Assembly: GCF_028823635.1 (NCBI RefSeq)
Contig: NZ_JAPEHU010000001.1
Location: 1 to 64,000, forward strand
DNA from: Demequina sp. B12
GTDB lineage: Bacteria; Actinomycetota; Actinomycetes; Actinomycetales; Demequinaceae
Length of the DNA: 64,000 nucleotides
Reading direction: 5' to 3'
Shown here: positions 51,467 to 60,319 of the stretch, one piece after another
Layout: each line of letters opens with the position of its first letter
Numbering within the stretch: the first letter of the stretch is position 1
The notes under the pieces: model-generated
The model's database searches: none
What the model was told of the DNA's origin: nothing
What the model saw: only the letters and a program-made list of their open reading frames with translations
Position numbers and translations under genes: made by a program

Positions 51467-52469
51467 CCTGCACCCCTCCAATCGCGGTCGACAACGCCGC
51501 CCAACCGTCCCCCTGACGCCACCCGCGCGGCGTCCACCCCAACGCCTCCACACAGCGCAGCCCCTCAGACCCCTGCTCGAACACCGCGATGCTCGCCAGC
51601 CGCCTCACGCCCGCAGCCCGTTCCACATGCAGCACTACGTCAAACGCGATCCGCGCCTGCAACTCCACGGTGCGCTGATCCATGCCCGCGAGCGCCCCCA
51701 AGGCGGTGAGCCGGGCGGGCACGTCCTCAGGAGAGTTCGCATGGAGCGTCGCGAAGCCACCGCGGTGGCCGGTGTTGAACACCGACAACACGTCCCGCAC
51801 CTCGGGCCCACGACATTCGCCCAACACCACACGGTCAGGCCGCATCCGCATCGCTTCACGCACCAGCAGCGGCAAGCCAATCGCACCAGAACCTTCGATG
51901 TTGGCGCGACGTTCCACCAGCCGCACCACATGAGGATGGGTGGGCTGCAGTTCCCCCGCCTCCTCGATGATGAGGATTCGCTCCGCAGGGTCAACCTCCG
52001 ACAGCAACGACGCCAGCAACGTGGTCTTCCCCGAACCCGTGGCACCTGTAACAAGCGCCGAACAGCGCCGCCGCACCAGCTCCCGCAGCAACGGCACCGA
52101 CGCCCCACTGACCATGCCACCCGCCGCAAGATCGTCCAGACTCAACGCCCGGGTACGCACACGGCGTAAGGAGATCGCCGCACACTTCGGTGAGACCGGG
52201 GGAAGCGCGGCATGAAGCCGTGTTCCATCAGGCAGGCGCGCGTCCACCAGCGGGGAGGCGTCATCGAGCCGCCGCCCACCCGCACCCGCCATCGTCACCG
52301 CGAGCGCACGTACCTCCTGCTCACTGGGCAGGTTCACAGGCCACCGCTCCAAACCACGCCCACGATCCACCCATGCCACGCCAGGTTCCTGCACCAACAC
52401 ATCGGTCACTCCCGGAAGGCCCAGGACCTCCGCCAACGGGCCTGCCCACGCCGGTCTGTTGTCACTCAT
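51450..52469 (-). CDS. tadA: TadA-type secretion ATPase
   Basis: The 339-aa protein is a type II/IV secretion ATPase of the CpaF/TadA group, with Walker A GATGSGKTTLLA, the Asp box LIIEEAGE, Walker B-like VVLGECRGPEV, and the His box FATLHANSPED. It powers assembly of Flp pili. It is shorter than many TadA proteins, lacking the long N-terminal domain, as in the Rv3659c type. It is the first gene of the cluster; upstream is a divergent HAD phosphatase. Confidence 0.9.
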   Translation of the reverse strand: MSDNRPAWAGPLAEVLGLPGVTDVLVQEPGVAWVDRGRGLERWPVNLPSEQEVRALAVTMAGAGGRRLDDASPLVDARLPDGTRLHAALPPVSPKCAAISLRRVRTRALSLDDLAAGGMVSGASVPLLRELVRRRCSALVTGATGSGKTTLLASLLSEVDPAERILIIEEAGELQPTHPHVVRLVERRANIEGSGAIGLPLLVREAMRMRPDRVVLGECRGPEVRDVLSVFNTGHRGGFATLHANSPEDVPARLTALGALAGMDQRTVELQARIAFDVVLHVERAAGVRRLASIAVFEQGSEGLRCVEALGWTPRGWRQGDGWAALSTAIGGVQDADAA

Positions 52470-52641
52470 GAGGTGAGCCTGACGGGTTCCGGACGTCAGC
52501 ATCGGGCCGGCGTACCGATCCCTGGAAAGCGCCCCCTGACCCGCAAGCCTGGGGACAACACGCCGCGACACGCCACCGCCAGGACCCCGGCCCTGGCCAC
52601 TGTCAGAGTCCGCAGATAGGCTGTGCGGACTAGGAGGTGCC

Positions 52642-53445
52642 ATGGCGCGCAAGAAGACCCACTACAGGTCTGCGGCATTCTTTGATCTCGACAAGACGAT
52701 CATCGCGACAAGCTCATCGATGGCGTTCTCACGCCCGTTCTACGACGGTGGTCTCATCACCCGTAGCGACGCCGTGCGGACCGCCTATTCGCAGTTCTTG
52801 TTCCTGGTCGGTTCGGCGGACGAACGCCAAACCACCCGCCTGCGCGACGCACTGTCCGACCTCATCAAAGGATGGGAAGTCGCCAAGGTCAAGCGCATCG
52901 TCTCTGAAACCGTCCACGAACACATCGACCCCGTCGTGTACGCCGAGGCTCTCGACCTGATCCAACGCCACCAGGCCAACGGCCGCGACGTCGTCATCGT
53001 GTCGGCCTCTGTCCGCGACATCGTGGAACCCATCGCAGCACTCCTGGGCGCCGATGCCGTGATTGCCTCAGAACTCGAGGTCAAGAAGGGCTTCTACACA
53101 GGAGAAGTGACCTTCTACAACTACGGCGAAGCCAAAGCAGAAGCGATCCGCGAACTCGCCGAACAGCGCGGCTACGACCTCCACCGGTCCTACGCGTACT
53201 CCGACTCCATCACCGACGCCCCCATGCTCAACGTCGTCGGCCACGGTTTCACCGTCAACGCAGACCGCAACCTCCGCCGCGCCGCAATCGAGTACGGCTG
53301 GGGCAACCTTCGCTTCAAGAAACCCGTCGGCCTCCACTCCGGACCACCCACCAAGTCCATCCTCGTGGGCGTCCTCGCCGTCGCAGCAATCGTGGTCGGC
53401 GTCGCCATGCTCACCCGCCCGGCCCCCGACCGCGAAGACGAGTGA
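52642..53445 (+). CDS. HAD-IB family phosphatase (SerB-like) with C-terminal anchor
   Basis: The 267-aa protein has the HAD motifs AAFFDLDKTII (nucleophile Asp), IVSASVRD (motif II Ser) and YSDSITDAPML (motif IV Asps), with the IB cap between the first two. A C-terminal membrane helix (about 235-255) is present, as in actinobacterial homologues found beside Tad genes. It hydrolyses a phosphate ester, perhaps phosphoserine or a lysophospholipid. GGAGGTGCC precedes the ATG. Confidence 0.83.
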   Translation: MARKKTHYRSAAFFDLDKTIIATSSSMAFSRPFYDGGLITRSDAVRTAYSQFLFLVGSADERQTTRLRDALSDLIKGWEVAKVKRIVSETVHEHIDPVVYAEALDLIQRHQANGRDVVIVSASVRDIVEPIAALLGADAVIASELEVKKGFYTGEVTFYNYGEAKAEAIRELAEQRGYDLHRSYAYSDSITDAPMLNVVGHGFTVNADRNLRRAAIEYGWGNLRFKKPVGLHSGPPTKSILVGVLAVAAIVVGVAMLTRPAPDREDE

Positions 53446-53652
53446 CAAGACCCACACAACGTTTCCGCGTGGCGCATCGTCCCTATCTATAGAGGTAGAG
53501 GCGTGGCTCTGACACGGATCCGCGTCGGGGACACCCCTGTATCCACATCCTTCGCAAAGCGGATACACGATTGACACATAGTCCCCGTATCCTTGTGCCT
53601 CACACCACAGAAGTACGCGGGGCGCACGCATGCGCCGGGAAGTTGGGAAGCC

Positions 53653-54591
53653 ATGCACAAGGGGCTCATGGTGGTTGGCGCAGTAGCGATCGCCGGAGCA
53701 TCAGCCGCAGTGGGCTGGTTCGGAGTGAAATGGCTGTTCGCACCCGAGGACACCGCCGCATCAGGCGACCCGACCACCGCACCCGCAGGCCCCACCGTGC
53801 CACTCACCTTTGACCTCGCGCAGGTCGTCGCGGACGGACAGGAACTCTTCACTCCGCCCGCCTGTGGCGAAGAGTGGACTGCCCAGGTCACCCCAGGCAA
53901 CCAGATCACCCCCATCGTCGAAGTCGAAAACAGTGCTTCCGGCGCCAGCGCACGCGTCGCCTTCACGTCCGAATCCGACGGCATCAGCGCATTCCTCGCC
54001 CAGTCCGGCGGCATCATCGTGACCCGCGACGACGTGGTGGTCACCCCCAACTGGGGCACCGAGTTTGTCCCCCAACTGTTCATCACCGCAGGAACCAGCC
54101 CCTCCACACCAGGGCCCGACCTCGACATGACCGGCGCCTCGCTGTGCGACATCGCCGACGAACTCAACTCCATCCTCAGCGAGTTCAACTGGGAAGACGC
54201 CACCCAGGAAGAGATCGACGCCCAGTACGCGATCGCGGCCGAGTTCGAAGCCGAGCACCAAGACCTGCCCGCAGGAAACTACAAGGTCTACGCGTGGAGC
54301 CCCATCATCATGGGCGAGCCCGCAGCATCGGCCCGCGTGCTCGCAGAAGAAGGCATCACCGACCTTGCGCTCCTGCAATACACAGCCGGCTACTCGCCGC
54401 TGGCCAGCGACGAACGCATCGCGCCGTACTGCGACGAAAACGACACCCCCGACGGCGGCACCGAACTCCTGTGCGACGTCCCGCAGGACGTGCTCATGGA
54501 AGTACTGGAACGCGACGTTCCCGAGTCCTACATCGTTGACGCAGAACCCACGATCGCGATCTCTGAGGCATACGAGTTCACCGTCGAATAA
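53653..54591 (+). CDS. Membrane-anchored extracytoplasmic protein
   Basis: The 312-aa protein has one N-terminal membrane helix (about 5-27) and an acidic outside domain with Cys residues at PACGEEW, LCDIAD, YCDEND and LCDVPQ that may pair. The general character (TM, Thr/Pro linker, Trp/Tyr-rich domain) recalls the anchored proteins of the sigma modules, but it lacks a sigma partner and a clear alignment. Function unknown. Confidence 0.6.
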   Translation: MHKGLMVVGAVAIAGASAAVGWFGVKWLFAPEDTAASGDPTTAPAGPTVPLTFDLAQVVADGQELFTPPACGEEWTAQVTPGNQITPIVEVENSASGASARVAFTSESDGISAFLAQSGGIIVTRDDVVVTPNWGTEFVPQLFITAGTSPSTPGPDLDMTGASLCDIADELNSILSEFNWEDATQEEIDAQYAIAAEFEAEHQDLPAGNYKVYAWSPIIMGEPAASARVLAEEGITDLALLQYTAGYSPLASDERIAPYCDENDTPDGGTELLCDVPQDVLMEVLERDVPESYIVDAEPTIAISEAYEFTVE

Positions 54592-54612
54592 GCCGCACCG
54601 CTCGGCGTCACC

Positions 54613-54891
54613 TCAGCCCGTCTTGCGACGGAAGTCCTGATGGCCGTGCGCCTCTCCATTGCCGTGCAACGCATCGGCCGCAGGGTGCTTCCCCGTTGAA
54701 CCGGGCCGCTCAGCCTGCCCGTCAAAGCCCACGAACCGCGCCATCACTTCCTGCGCGTCGCCATCCTTGACGGCGCCCAAGAACTCCTGCGCCTCCTGCT
54801 CCCGCATCAGCTTGGCGAGTTTGCCGTGGTGGAAGATCGCCACCTCACCATTGGTGCGGGTCCGGTAGTCATATCCTTCTGCTCCACTCAT
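54613..54891 (-). CDS. Small hypothetical protein
   Basis: The 92-aa product begins MSGAEGYDYRTRTNGEVAIFHHGKLAKLMREQEAQ-type sequence with alternating charged residues, then a Gly/His-rich tail. It has no membrane segment or known motif. The ATG before GAEGYDYR is chosen; the upstream extension is low in plausibility. Confidence 0.5.
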   Translation of the reverse strand: MSGAEGYDYRTRTNGEVAIFHHGKLAKLMREQEAQEFLGAVKDGDAQEVMARFVGFDGQAERPGSTGKHPAADALHGNGEAHGHQDFRRKTG

Positions 54892-55310
54892 CCAGCCATC
54901 GTCACACGGTCCGGGCCTTCGCGCGCGGGGAAGCCAGACCTTGTGCCGCGACCGGTGGCTGACTGGGGCGCGCTGTGGCTGGCTATGGCGTTCCAAAGCG
55001 ACTGAGATGCTCGCGCGACGATCCCGACACGCCGGCACCAACCACGGTGACCAGCAGAACTTCAGTCAGTTTGGGACACAGACGGGCCGATGCGGTGGCG
55101 GAGCGGCAGCGGCGGCGGAGCGGCAGCGGCGGCGGAGCGGCAGCGGCGGCGGCGCGGTGCCGATGCGGGGCCGCCCGACCCGCCTCATCCCGGCATCTCG
55201 ATTTTCGCAACGCGTTTACTCACAGGACCACAGTCCTAAAACTGACCATCTACCAGGGAACCTAACAAACCCCTGGTCGACATTTTACGAAAGGTTCCTT
55301 ACAAACTAGA
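54892..55310. other. Intergenic region upstream of acsA
   Basis: This stretch of about 420 bases holds no convincing gene. It contains one GGCCGATGC word (55085), a 17-bp tandem repeat (55097-55150), and an AT-richer segment from 55200 to 55310 (TTTTACGAAAGG, CCTTACAAACT) that probably contains the acsA promoter. No operator palindrome is evident. Confidence 0.5.
55097..55150. repeat. GC-rich tandem repeat, 17-bp period, about 3 copies
   Basis: The unit GGCGGCGGAGCGGCAGC is repeated three times with a partial end. It is non-coding and lies about 160 bases upstream of acsA. Such repeats vary in copy number by slippage. Confidence 0.8.
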
Positions 55311-57317
55311 GTGACCGGCATGGTCAACGATGCCCAGACTCTAGAGAACCTGTACACCGAGACGCGCTCTTTCCCGCCGTCTCCTGAGTTCGCTGCGCAA
55401 GCTAACGCTCGTGCAGAGATGTACACCCAAGCCGCGGCCGACCGCCTGGGCTTTTGGCGTGAACAAGCCGAACACCTCCACTGGGACACCCCCTTCACTG
55501 AGGTTCTTGACTGGTCCGATGCTCCCGTTGCGCGTTGGTTCGCGGACGGCACCATTAACGCGTGTGACAACGCGGTGGACCGCCATGTACGTGAGGGCCG
55601 CGGTGATCGCGTGGCCTTCTACTTTGAGGGAGAGCCGGGCGACACCCGCACCCTCACCTATGCAGACATGCAGCGCGAGGTTTCCAAGGCAGCGAATGCG
55701 CTGGAAGAACTCGGGCTGACCAAGGGCGACCGCGTCGCCATTTATCTTCCTCAGATCCCTGAGGCTGTTATCTCGATGCTGGCGTGTGCCCGCATCGGCG
55801 CTATCCACTCGGTGGTGTTTGGCGGTTTCTCCGCTGACAGCCTGCGTCAGCGCATCGACGATGCGCAGGCCAAGCTGGTCATCACTGCGGACGGCGGAAA
55901 CCGTCGTGGCTCCCATCTGGCTCTCAAGCCGCTGGTGGATGCTGCGTTGGCCCCGTCGGAAGCTCACCCCACTGAGGCGGCCTCCGTGGAGCATGTGTTG
56001 ACGGTGCAGCGCACCGGTCAGGACACTGCCTGGACTGACGGCCGTGACGTGTGGTGGCACGATGTCGTGGAACCGGCATCGGACCAGCACTCCCCCGTGA
56101 TGGTGGAGGCTGAGCACCCGCTGTTCATTCTGTACACCTCGGGCACGACGGGCAGCCCCAAGGGCCTGTTCCACACCACCGGCGGTTACCTGACGGGCGC
56201 GAGCTACACGCACCGGGTTGTCTTCGACTTGAAGCCGGAGACGGACGTGTACTGGTGTTCGGCGGACGTGGGCTGGATCACGGGCCACTCGTACATCGTG
56301 TACGGCCCCATGATCAACGGCGCCACTCAGGTCCTTTATGAAGGTGTGCCGAACGCACCTCACGAGGGCCGCTGGTGGGAAATCATCGAGAAGTACAAGG
56401 TGTCGATCTTCTACACCGCTCCCACCGCTATCCGCACCTTCATGAAGTGGGGCGAGGCGATCCCAAACAAGTTCGACTTGTCGTCGCTGCGTCTGCTGGG
56501 GTCCGTGGGTGAGCCCATCAACCCTGAAGCGTGGATGTGGTACCGCCGCGTCATCGGTGGTGACCGTTGCCCCATCGTGGATACCTGGTGGCAGACGGAG
56601 ACGGGCTCGATCATGATCGCTCCGCTGCCTGGGGTGACAGCGACCAAGCCGGGTTCGGCTCAGGTTCCGTTGCCGGGCGTGTCTGCCGCTGTGGTGGATG
56701 ACGATGCCAACGAGGTGGGTCCTGGTCGTGGCGGCTATCTGGTGTTGGATCAGCCGTGGCCGTCAATGCTGCGTGGCGTGTGGGGTGACCGCGAACGCTA
56801 CGAGGAGACGTACTGGAGCCGCTTCAAGGGCCTGTACTTCGCTGGTGACGGGGCCAAGCGTGACGCCGATGGCGACATTTGGCTCATGGGCCGTGTGGAC
56901 GACGTCATGAACGTGTCAGGCCACCGTCTGTCCACCACGGAGATCGAGTCCGCGCTGGTGTCTCACCCGTGGGTGGCGGAGGCTGCCGTGGTGGGCGCCA
57001 AGGACGAAACCACCGGCCAAGCTGTGGTGGCGTTCGTGGTGCTGCGCGACGACTCCGAAGGCGCCGGTGCTGACGGCCACGACATTGCGGTGGCGCTGCG
57101 TGAGCAGGTCCGCAAGGAGATTGGCGCGTTGGCGAAGCCGCGCACCATCTTGGTGGTGAAGGAAGTGCCCAAGACGCGTTCGGGCAAGATCATGCGACGC
57201 CTGTTGCGTGACGTGGCCGAGCACCGCGAGGTGGGTGACGTCACCACACTGGCCGATGCTGGCGTGATGGCAGCAATCCGTGACGGCATGGAGTCGGGCA
57301 AAGCTGACGACGACTAG
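55311..57317 (+). CDS. acsA: Acetyl-CoA synthetase
   Basis: The 668-aa AMP-forming enzyme activates acetate through acetyl-AMP. Visible motifs are the P-loop YTSGTTGSPKG, the adenine site WWQTETG, GRVDDVMNVSGHR and the C-terminal TRSGKIMRR, whose Lys is catalytic and a usual acetylation site. A GTG at 55311 or an ATG three codons later may start translation; neither has a good ribosome site. It is monocistronic and ends at a strong terminator. Confidence 0.93.
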   Translation: MTGMVNDAQTLENLYTETRSFPPSPEFAAQANARAEMYTQAAADRLGFWREQAEHLHWDTPFTEVLDWSDAPVARWFADGTINACDNAVDRHVREGRGDRVAFYFEGEPGDTRTLTYADMQREVSKAANALEELGLTKGDRVAIYLPQIPEAVISMLACARIGAIHSVVFGGFSADSLRQRIDDAQAKLVITADGGNRRGSHLALKPLVDAALAPSEAHPTEAASVEHVLTVQRTGQDTAWTDGRDVWWHDVVEPASDQHSPVMVEAEHPLFILYTSGTTGSPKGLFHTTGGYLTGASYTHRVVFDLKPETDVYWCSADVGWITGHSYIVYGPMINGATQVLYEGVPNAPHEGRWWEIIEKYKVSIFYTAPTAIRTFMKWGEAIPNKFDLSSLRLLGSVGEPINPEAWMWYRRVIGGDRCPIVDTWWQTETGSIMIAPLPGVTATKPGSAQVPLPGVSAAVVDDDANEVGPGRGGYLVLDQPWPSMLRGVWGDRERYEETYWSRFKGLYFAGDGAKRDADGDIWLMGRVDDVMNVSGHRLSTTEIESALVSHPWVAEAAVVGAKDETTGQAVVAFVVLRDDSEGAGADGHDIAVALREQVRKEIGALAKPRTILVVKEVPKTRSGKIMRRLLRDVAEHREVGDVTTLADAGVMAAIRDGMESGKADDD

Positions 57318-57381
57318 GCCGTTCATTCACGCGCCTTTGGCAGACTTCACGTTCGCGTGGAGGTAAGGCGCACAGCACACG

Positions 57382-57424
57382 AGAGCGCCGGTGCCTTCCA
57401 GGGAGGGAGGGGCACCGGCGCTCT
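57382..57424. terminator. Bidirectional terminator between acsA and the ABC operon
   Basis: AGAGCGCCGGTGCC (57382-57395) and GGCACCGGCGCTCT (57411-57424) form a perfect 14-bp stem between two convergent genes. Confidence 0.8.
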
Positions 57425-57441
57425 TGTGTTGTGACGAGTGG

Positions 57442-58299
57442 CTAGCGCCGTTCGCGCACCACCATCGCTTCTTCGAGGGTGGCGTGCGCCACGCTGGTGG
57501 TGCCGGTGAGGCCCGCGTCCGCGAGTGCGGCAGCCACGGCATCGGCTTCCGTGTCCACGACCCGTACGCGGGTGCCGGCGAGAGACACGAGCAGGCCTGC
57601 CGCGGAGAGTGCGGCGAAGGCGGCTCGCCAGTCATCGGTTTCCACTTCGAGGGCGGTGGCGTCACCAATGATGTCTGTCTCTTGGCCTGCCGCGACTTGT
57701 GCACCTTGGGACATGAGGACCAGCCGGTCGCATTGTTGTGCTTCTTGCATGTAGTGCGTGGTGACCAGGACGCCAACGCCGGATTCGGCCTTCTCGTGGA
57801 CGGTGTCCCACAGGCGTGCCCGCGATAGTGGGTCCACACCGGAGGTCGGTTCGTCGAGCACGAGCAGTTCGGGTGTGTGGCCCAATGCTGCGGCGAAGGC
57901 GAGTTGGCGTTGGTATCCCAGGCCGATCTGCCCGACGGTGCGGTCTGCTTGGTCGGTGAGCGCCTCCGGCATGGGGGTGCCGTCAACACCGAAGGCCTGG
58001 TCCACAAAGTCCAGGTTCTCGCGTGCGGTGAGGGAGTCCCACAGTCCCAAGCCTTGGGGCACGTAGCCCAGGCGTGCGCGGGTTTGCCGTGAGGGTTCGT
58101 GGCCGAAGAGCCGCAGGTCACCTTCGGTTGCGGGCAGGAGTCCCAGGATCATGCGGATCAGGGTGGTTTTGCCGGCACCGTTGGCTCCGAGCAGTCCCAC
58201 GATCTCCCCGGGCTCCACGGTGAGGGAGACGTTGTCGACAGCGGTGAAATCACCGAACTTTCGGGTGACCTGGGTGGCGGACAGTAGTGGCTCAGACAT
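57442..58299 (-). CDS. ABC transporter ATP-binding protein (second subunit)
   Basis: The 285-aa protein has Walker A GANGAGKTT, Walker B LLVLDEPTSG and the His switch TTHY. The signature motif is poorly kept (GLGYQRQLAFAAAL instead of LSGGQ). A ~70-residue C-terminal extension follows. It works with the ATPase and permease upstream as an ABC-2 exporter, like the YbhF/YhiH group. The ATG at 58299 overlaps the preceding gene's stop region by 8 bases. Confidence 0.85.
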   Translation of the reverse strand: MSEPLLSATQVTRKFGDFTAVDNVSLTVEPGEIVGLLGANGAGKTTLIRMILGLLPATEGDLRLFGHEPSRQTRARLGYVPQGLGLWDSLTARENLDFVDQAFGVDGTPMPEALTDQADRTVGQIGLGYQRQLAFAAALGHTPELLVLDEPTSGVDPLSRARLWDTVHEKAESGVGVLVTTHYMQEAQQCDRLVLMSQGAQVAAGQETDIIGDATALEVETDDWRAAFAALSAAGLLVSLAGTRVRVVDTEADAVAAALADAGLTGTTSVAHATLEEAMVVRERR

Positions 58300-59134
58300 G
58301 TGCGGTCTCCTTTGCCATTCCTGCGGCGACCATGGCGTCTTCGAGGTCGGCCACGGGTGCGGTGCCGGCGGGCGGGGGTGTGGGCGACCATTGCCGCCAA
58401 CTGCGTCCGCGCCGCCAGGCCAGGGCGCGTTCGGTGGGGGTGTCGACCACGGTGACGTGTCCGGGGACGCGTTCCAGCACCTGCGCGGGGGTGCCTTCGA
58501 TGAGGGTTTCCCCGTTGTCGAGCGCGAGCACGCGGGAGGCTCGCTCGGCTTCGTCGAGGTAGGTGGTGGCCATGACCACGGCGGCTCCATCTGCGGCGGC
58601 ACCGGAGATCATGCGCCACAAGTCGATGCGGCTGACGGGGTCCACACCGGTCGAGGGCTCGTCGAGGATGAGGAGTTCGGGACGGTGCAGCATGGCCAGG
58701 GAGAACGCGAGCTTTTGGCGCATGCCACCCGAGAGCTGCTTAGCCAGACGTGTGGTGGCGTGGGTAAGCCCAGCACCTTCGAGCAGTGCTTCCCGGCGTT
58801 GTCCCAGGACGGTTCCGCTGATCTTGTGCGCGGCGGCGACGAACTCGATGTTCTGGTCCACGCTGAGGTCCGCCCACACTCCTGCAGCGGTGGGCATGAA
58901 GCCGATGCGTTCCAGCGAGGGCGCGTCGACGCGTCCCTTGGTGGGGGCAACCGCGCCGGCGAGGCAACGCAACGCAGTGGTCTTACCTGCGCCGTCACCG
59001 CCGACGACGGCATGGACTTCCCCGGGCACCGCGCGCAGGGTGACGCCGCTCAATGCTGCGCGGTCGCCGTAACTCACGCTGGCATCGGCCAGTCCCCAGC
59101 CGGAACCGGAGGGTGCGCCTGTCGCGGACGTCAC
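58292..59134 (-). CDS. ABC transporter ATP-binding protein (first subunit)
   Basis: The 280-aa protein has a degenerate-looking Walker A (GGDGAGKTT), the signature QLSGGMRQKL, Walker B LLILDEPSTGVDP and a switch with Thr in place of His (ATTYLDEAE). The GTG start overlaps the permease stop. Together with the protein below it forms an asymmetric ATPase pair: one subunit has a good signature motif, the other a good His switch. Confidence 0.87.
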   Translation of the reverse strand: MTSATGAPSGSGWGLADASVSYGDRAALSGVTLRAVPGEVHAVVGGDGAGKTTALRCLAGAVAPTKGRVDAPSLERIGFMPTAAGVWADLSVDQNIEFVAAAHKISGTVLGQRREALLEGAGLTHATTRLAKQLSGGMRQKLAFSLAMLHRPELLILDEPSTGVDPVSRIDLWRMISGAAADGAAVVMATTYLDEAERASRVLALDNGETLIEGTPAQVLERVPGHVTVVDTPTERALAWRRGRSWRQWSPTPPPAGTAPVADLEDAMVAAGMAKETAHV

Positions 59135-60168
59135 TTGGCACCGTCCTTGGTGGCGCGCTTGTGGGCGCTGGGTGCCAGGTCGCGGCGGAAGCGTGCGACC
59201 GCTGCACCAAAGATGACGACGGCCATCAGGGTGAGGACTCCGAAGTTCACCATGAGGGAGTCGAATCCTGCTCCGCGCAGCATGATGCCTTGCGAGATCT
59301 CCACAAAGTACGTCAGCGGCAGCAGGTGGCCGATCCAGGCGATCACGGTGGGCATGGCGTCCAGCGGGAAGATGAAGCCGGACAGCAGGATCTGTGGCAA
59401 CAGCATCATGATCGCCATCTGGATGGCTTGCGCTTGGGTTTGGGAGGCCGTCGAGATCAGTACGCCAAGGCCAAGCACGACGAACAAGAAGATGGCGGCA
59501 CCCAGAGCGAAGAGGGCGACGTTGCCGTTGAAGGGGACGTCGAACAGCCAGACGCCCACGACGGTCACGACGACCATGTCGACGCACGCGAGGATGAAGT
59601 AGGGGACGATCTTACCCAGGATCACGTCGGACGCCTTGAGCGGCATGACGGCGAGTTGTTCGATGGTGCCGGACTGGCGTTCTTTCACGAGCCCGATGGA
59701 CGTGATGATGGTGCCGATGAAGGTCAGGATCAGGCCGATGAGGGCAGGCACCATGACCCAGGCGGTGGTGAGGTCCGGGTTGTAGAGGATCTCCACGGAG
59801 ACGGCGCCGTCAGGGAACTGTGCGAACGCGGCCTGGGCGCTTTGGGCGGCGAACAGGCTGGACCCGTCGATGTAGACGGCAGCGGGCTGGGTGGAGGTGT
59901 CGATGGCGACGTCGACCACGTTGTCGCGGATGAGTTCTTGGGCGGTGGCGTCCGCGTCGACGTCGGACTCGACGGGGAACATGTCGGGGAGCTGCTGCTC
60001 GATGGGGGCGGCGTTATCGCCCACGACCGCGGTGGGGATCTCGTCAACGTTGAAGTTCGCTGCGTATCCGAAGATCGTCAGTAGGACGATCGGCAATGCG
60101 ATGAGCATGGCCATGGTGCGCTTGTCCCGCCGTAGTTCGCGGAACTCCTTGAGAATCATTGCCTTCAC
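59131..60168 (-). CDS. ABC-2 type permease
   Basis: The 345-aa protein has an N-terminal helix, a ~110-residue external loop and five more membrane helices, the YhhJ/YbhR plan with LKEFRELRRDKRT at the start and KERQSGTIEQLAVMPL in the core. It exports a drug or lipid. AGGAGGCACTC fixes the GTG start at 60168; an ATG three codons later is less well spaced. It is the first gene of the operon, read from the TetR-controlled region. Confidence 0.87.
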   Translation of the reverse strand: MKAMILKEFRELRRDKRTMAMLIALPIVLLTIFGYAANFNVDEIPTAVVGDNAAPIEQQLPDMFPVESDVDADATAQELIRDNVVDVAIDTSTQPAAVYIDGSSLFAAQSAQAAFAQFPDGAVSVEILYNPDLTTAWVMVPALIGLILTFIGTIITSIGLVKERQSGTIEQLAVMPLKASDVILGKIVPYFILACVDMVVVTVVGVWLFDVPFNGNVALFALGAAIFLFVVLGLGVLISTASQTQAQAIQMAIMMLLPQILLSGFIFPLDAMPTVIAWIGHLLPLTYFVEISQGIMLRGAGFDSLMVNFGVLTLMAVVIFGAAVARFRRDLAPSAHKRATKDGAK

Positions 60169-60233
60169 GAGTGCCTCCTGGGCTTCATATGGCCGATGCC
60201 GGGTAGGGGTGGCATTGCCGCTCCACCTAGCGT

Positions 60234-60249
60234 GAACGAACGTTCATTC
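60234..60249. promoter_or_regulatory. TetR operator 1
   Basis: GAACGAACGTTCATTC is a 16-bp near-perfect palindrome (GAAnGAACGTTCnTTC) located about 65 bases before the ABC permease start. It matches the site at 60290-60305 in 15 of 16 positions. Confidence 0.8.
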
Positions 60250-60289
60250 GCTAAGGCCCATCGTGGCTGACGCGCCCAACTCTTGTCAA

Positions 60290-60305
60290 GAACGAATGTT
60301 CATTC
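60290..60305. promoter_or_regulatory. TetR operator 2
   Basis: GAACGAATGTTCATTC lies 14 bases before the TetR ATG. With operator 1, 56 bases away, it places both divergent promoters under the TetR protein. The sequence GAACGAAyGTTCATTC is the likely recognition site. Confidence 0.8.
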
Positions 60306-60319
60306 ACTATGATGGCCCT

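Noticed and set aside
55097-55150. CRISPR array
   Set aside because: The units are 17 bp, directly adjacent and without spacers; no cas gene is near.
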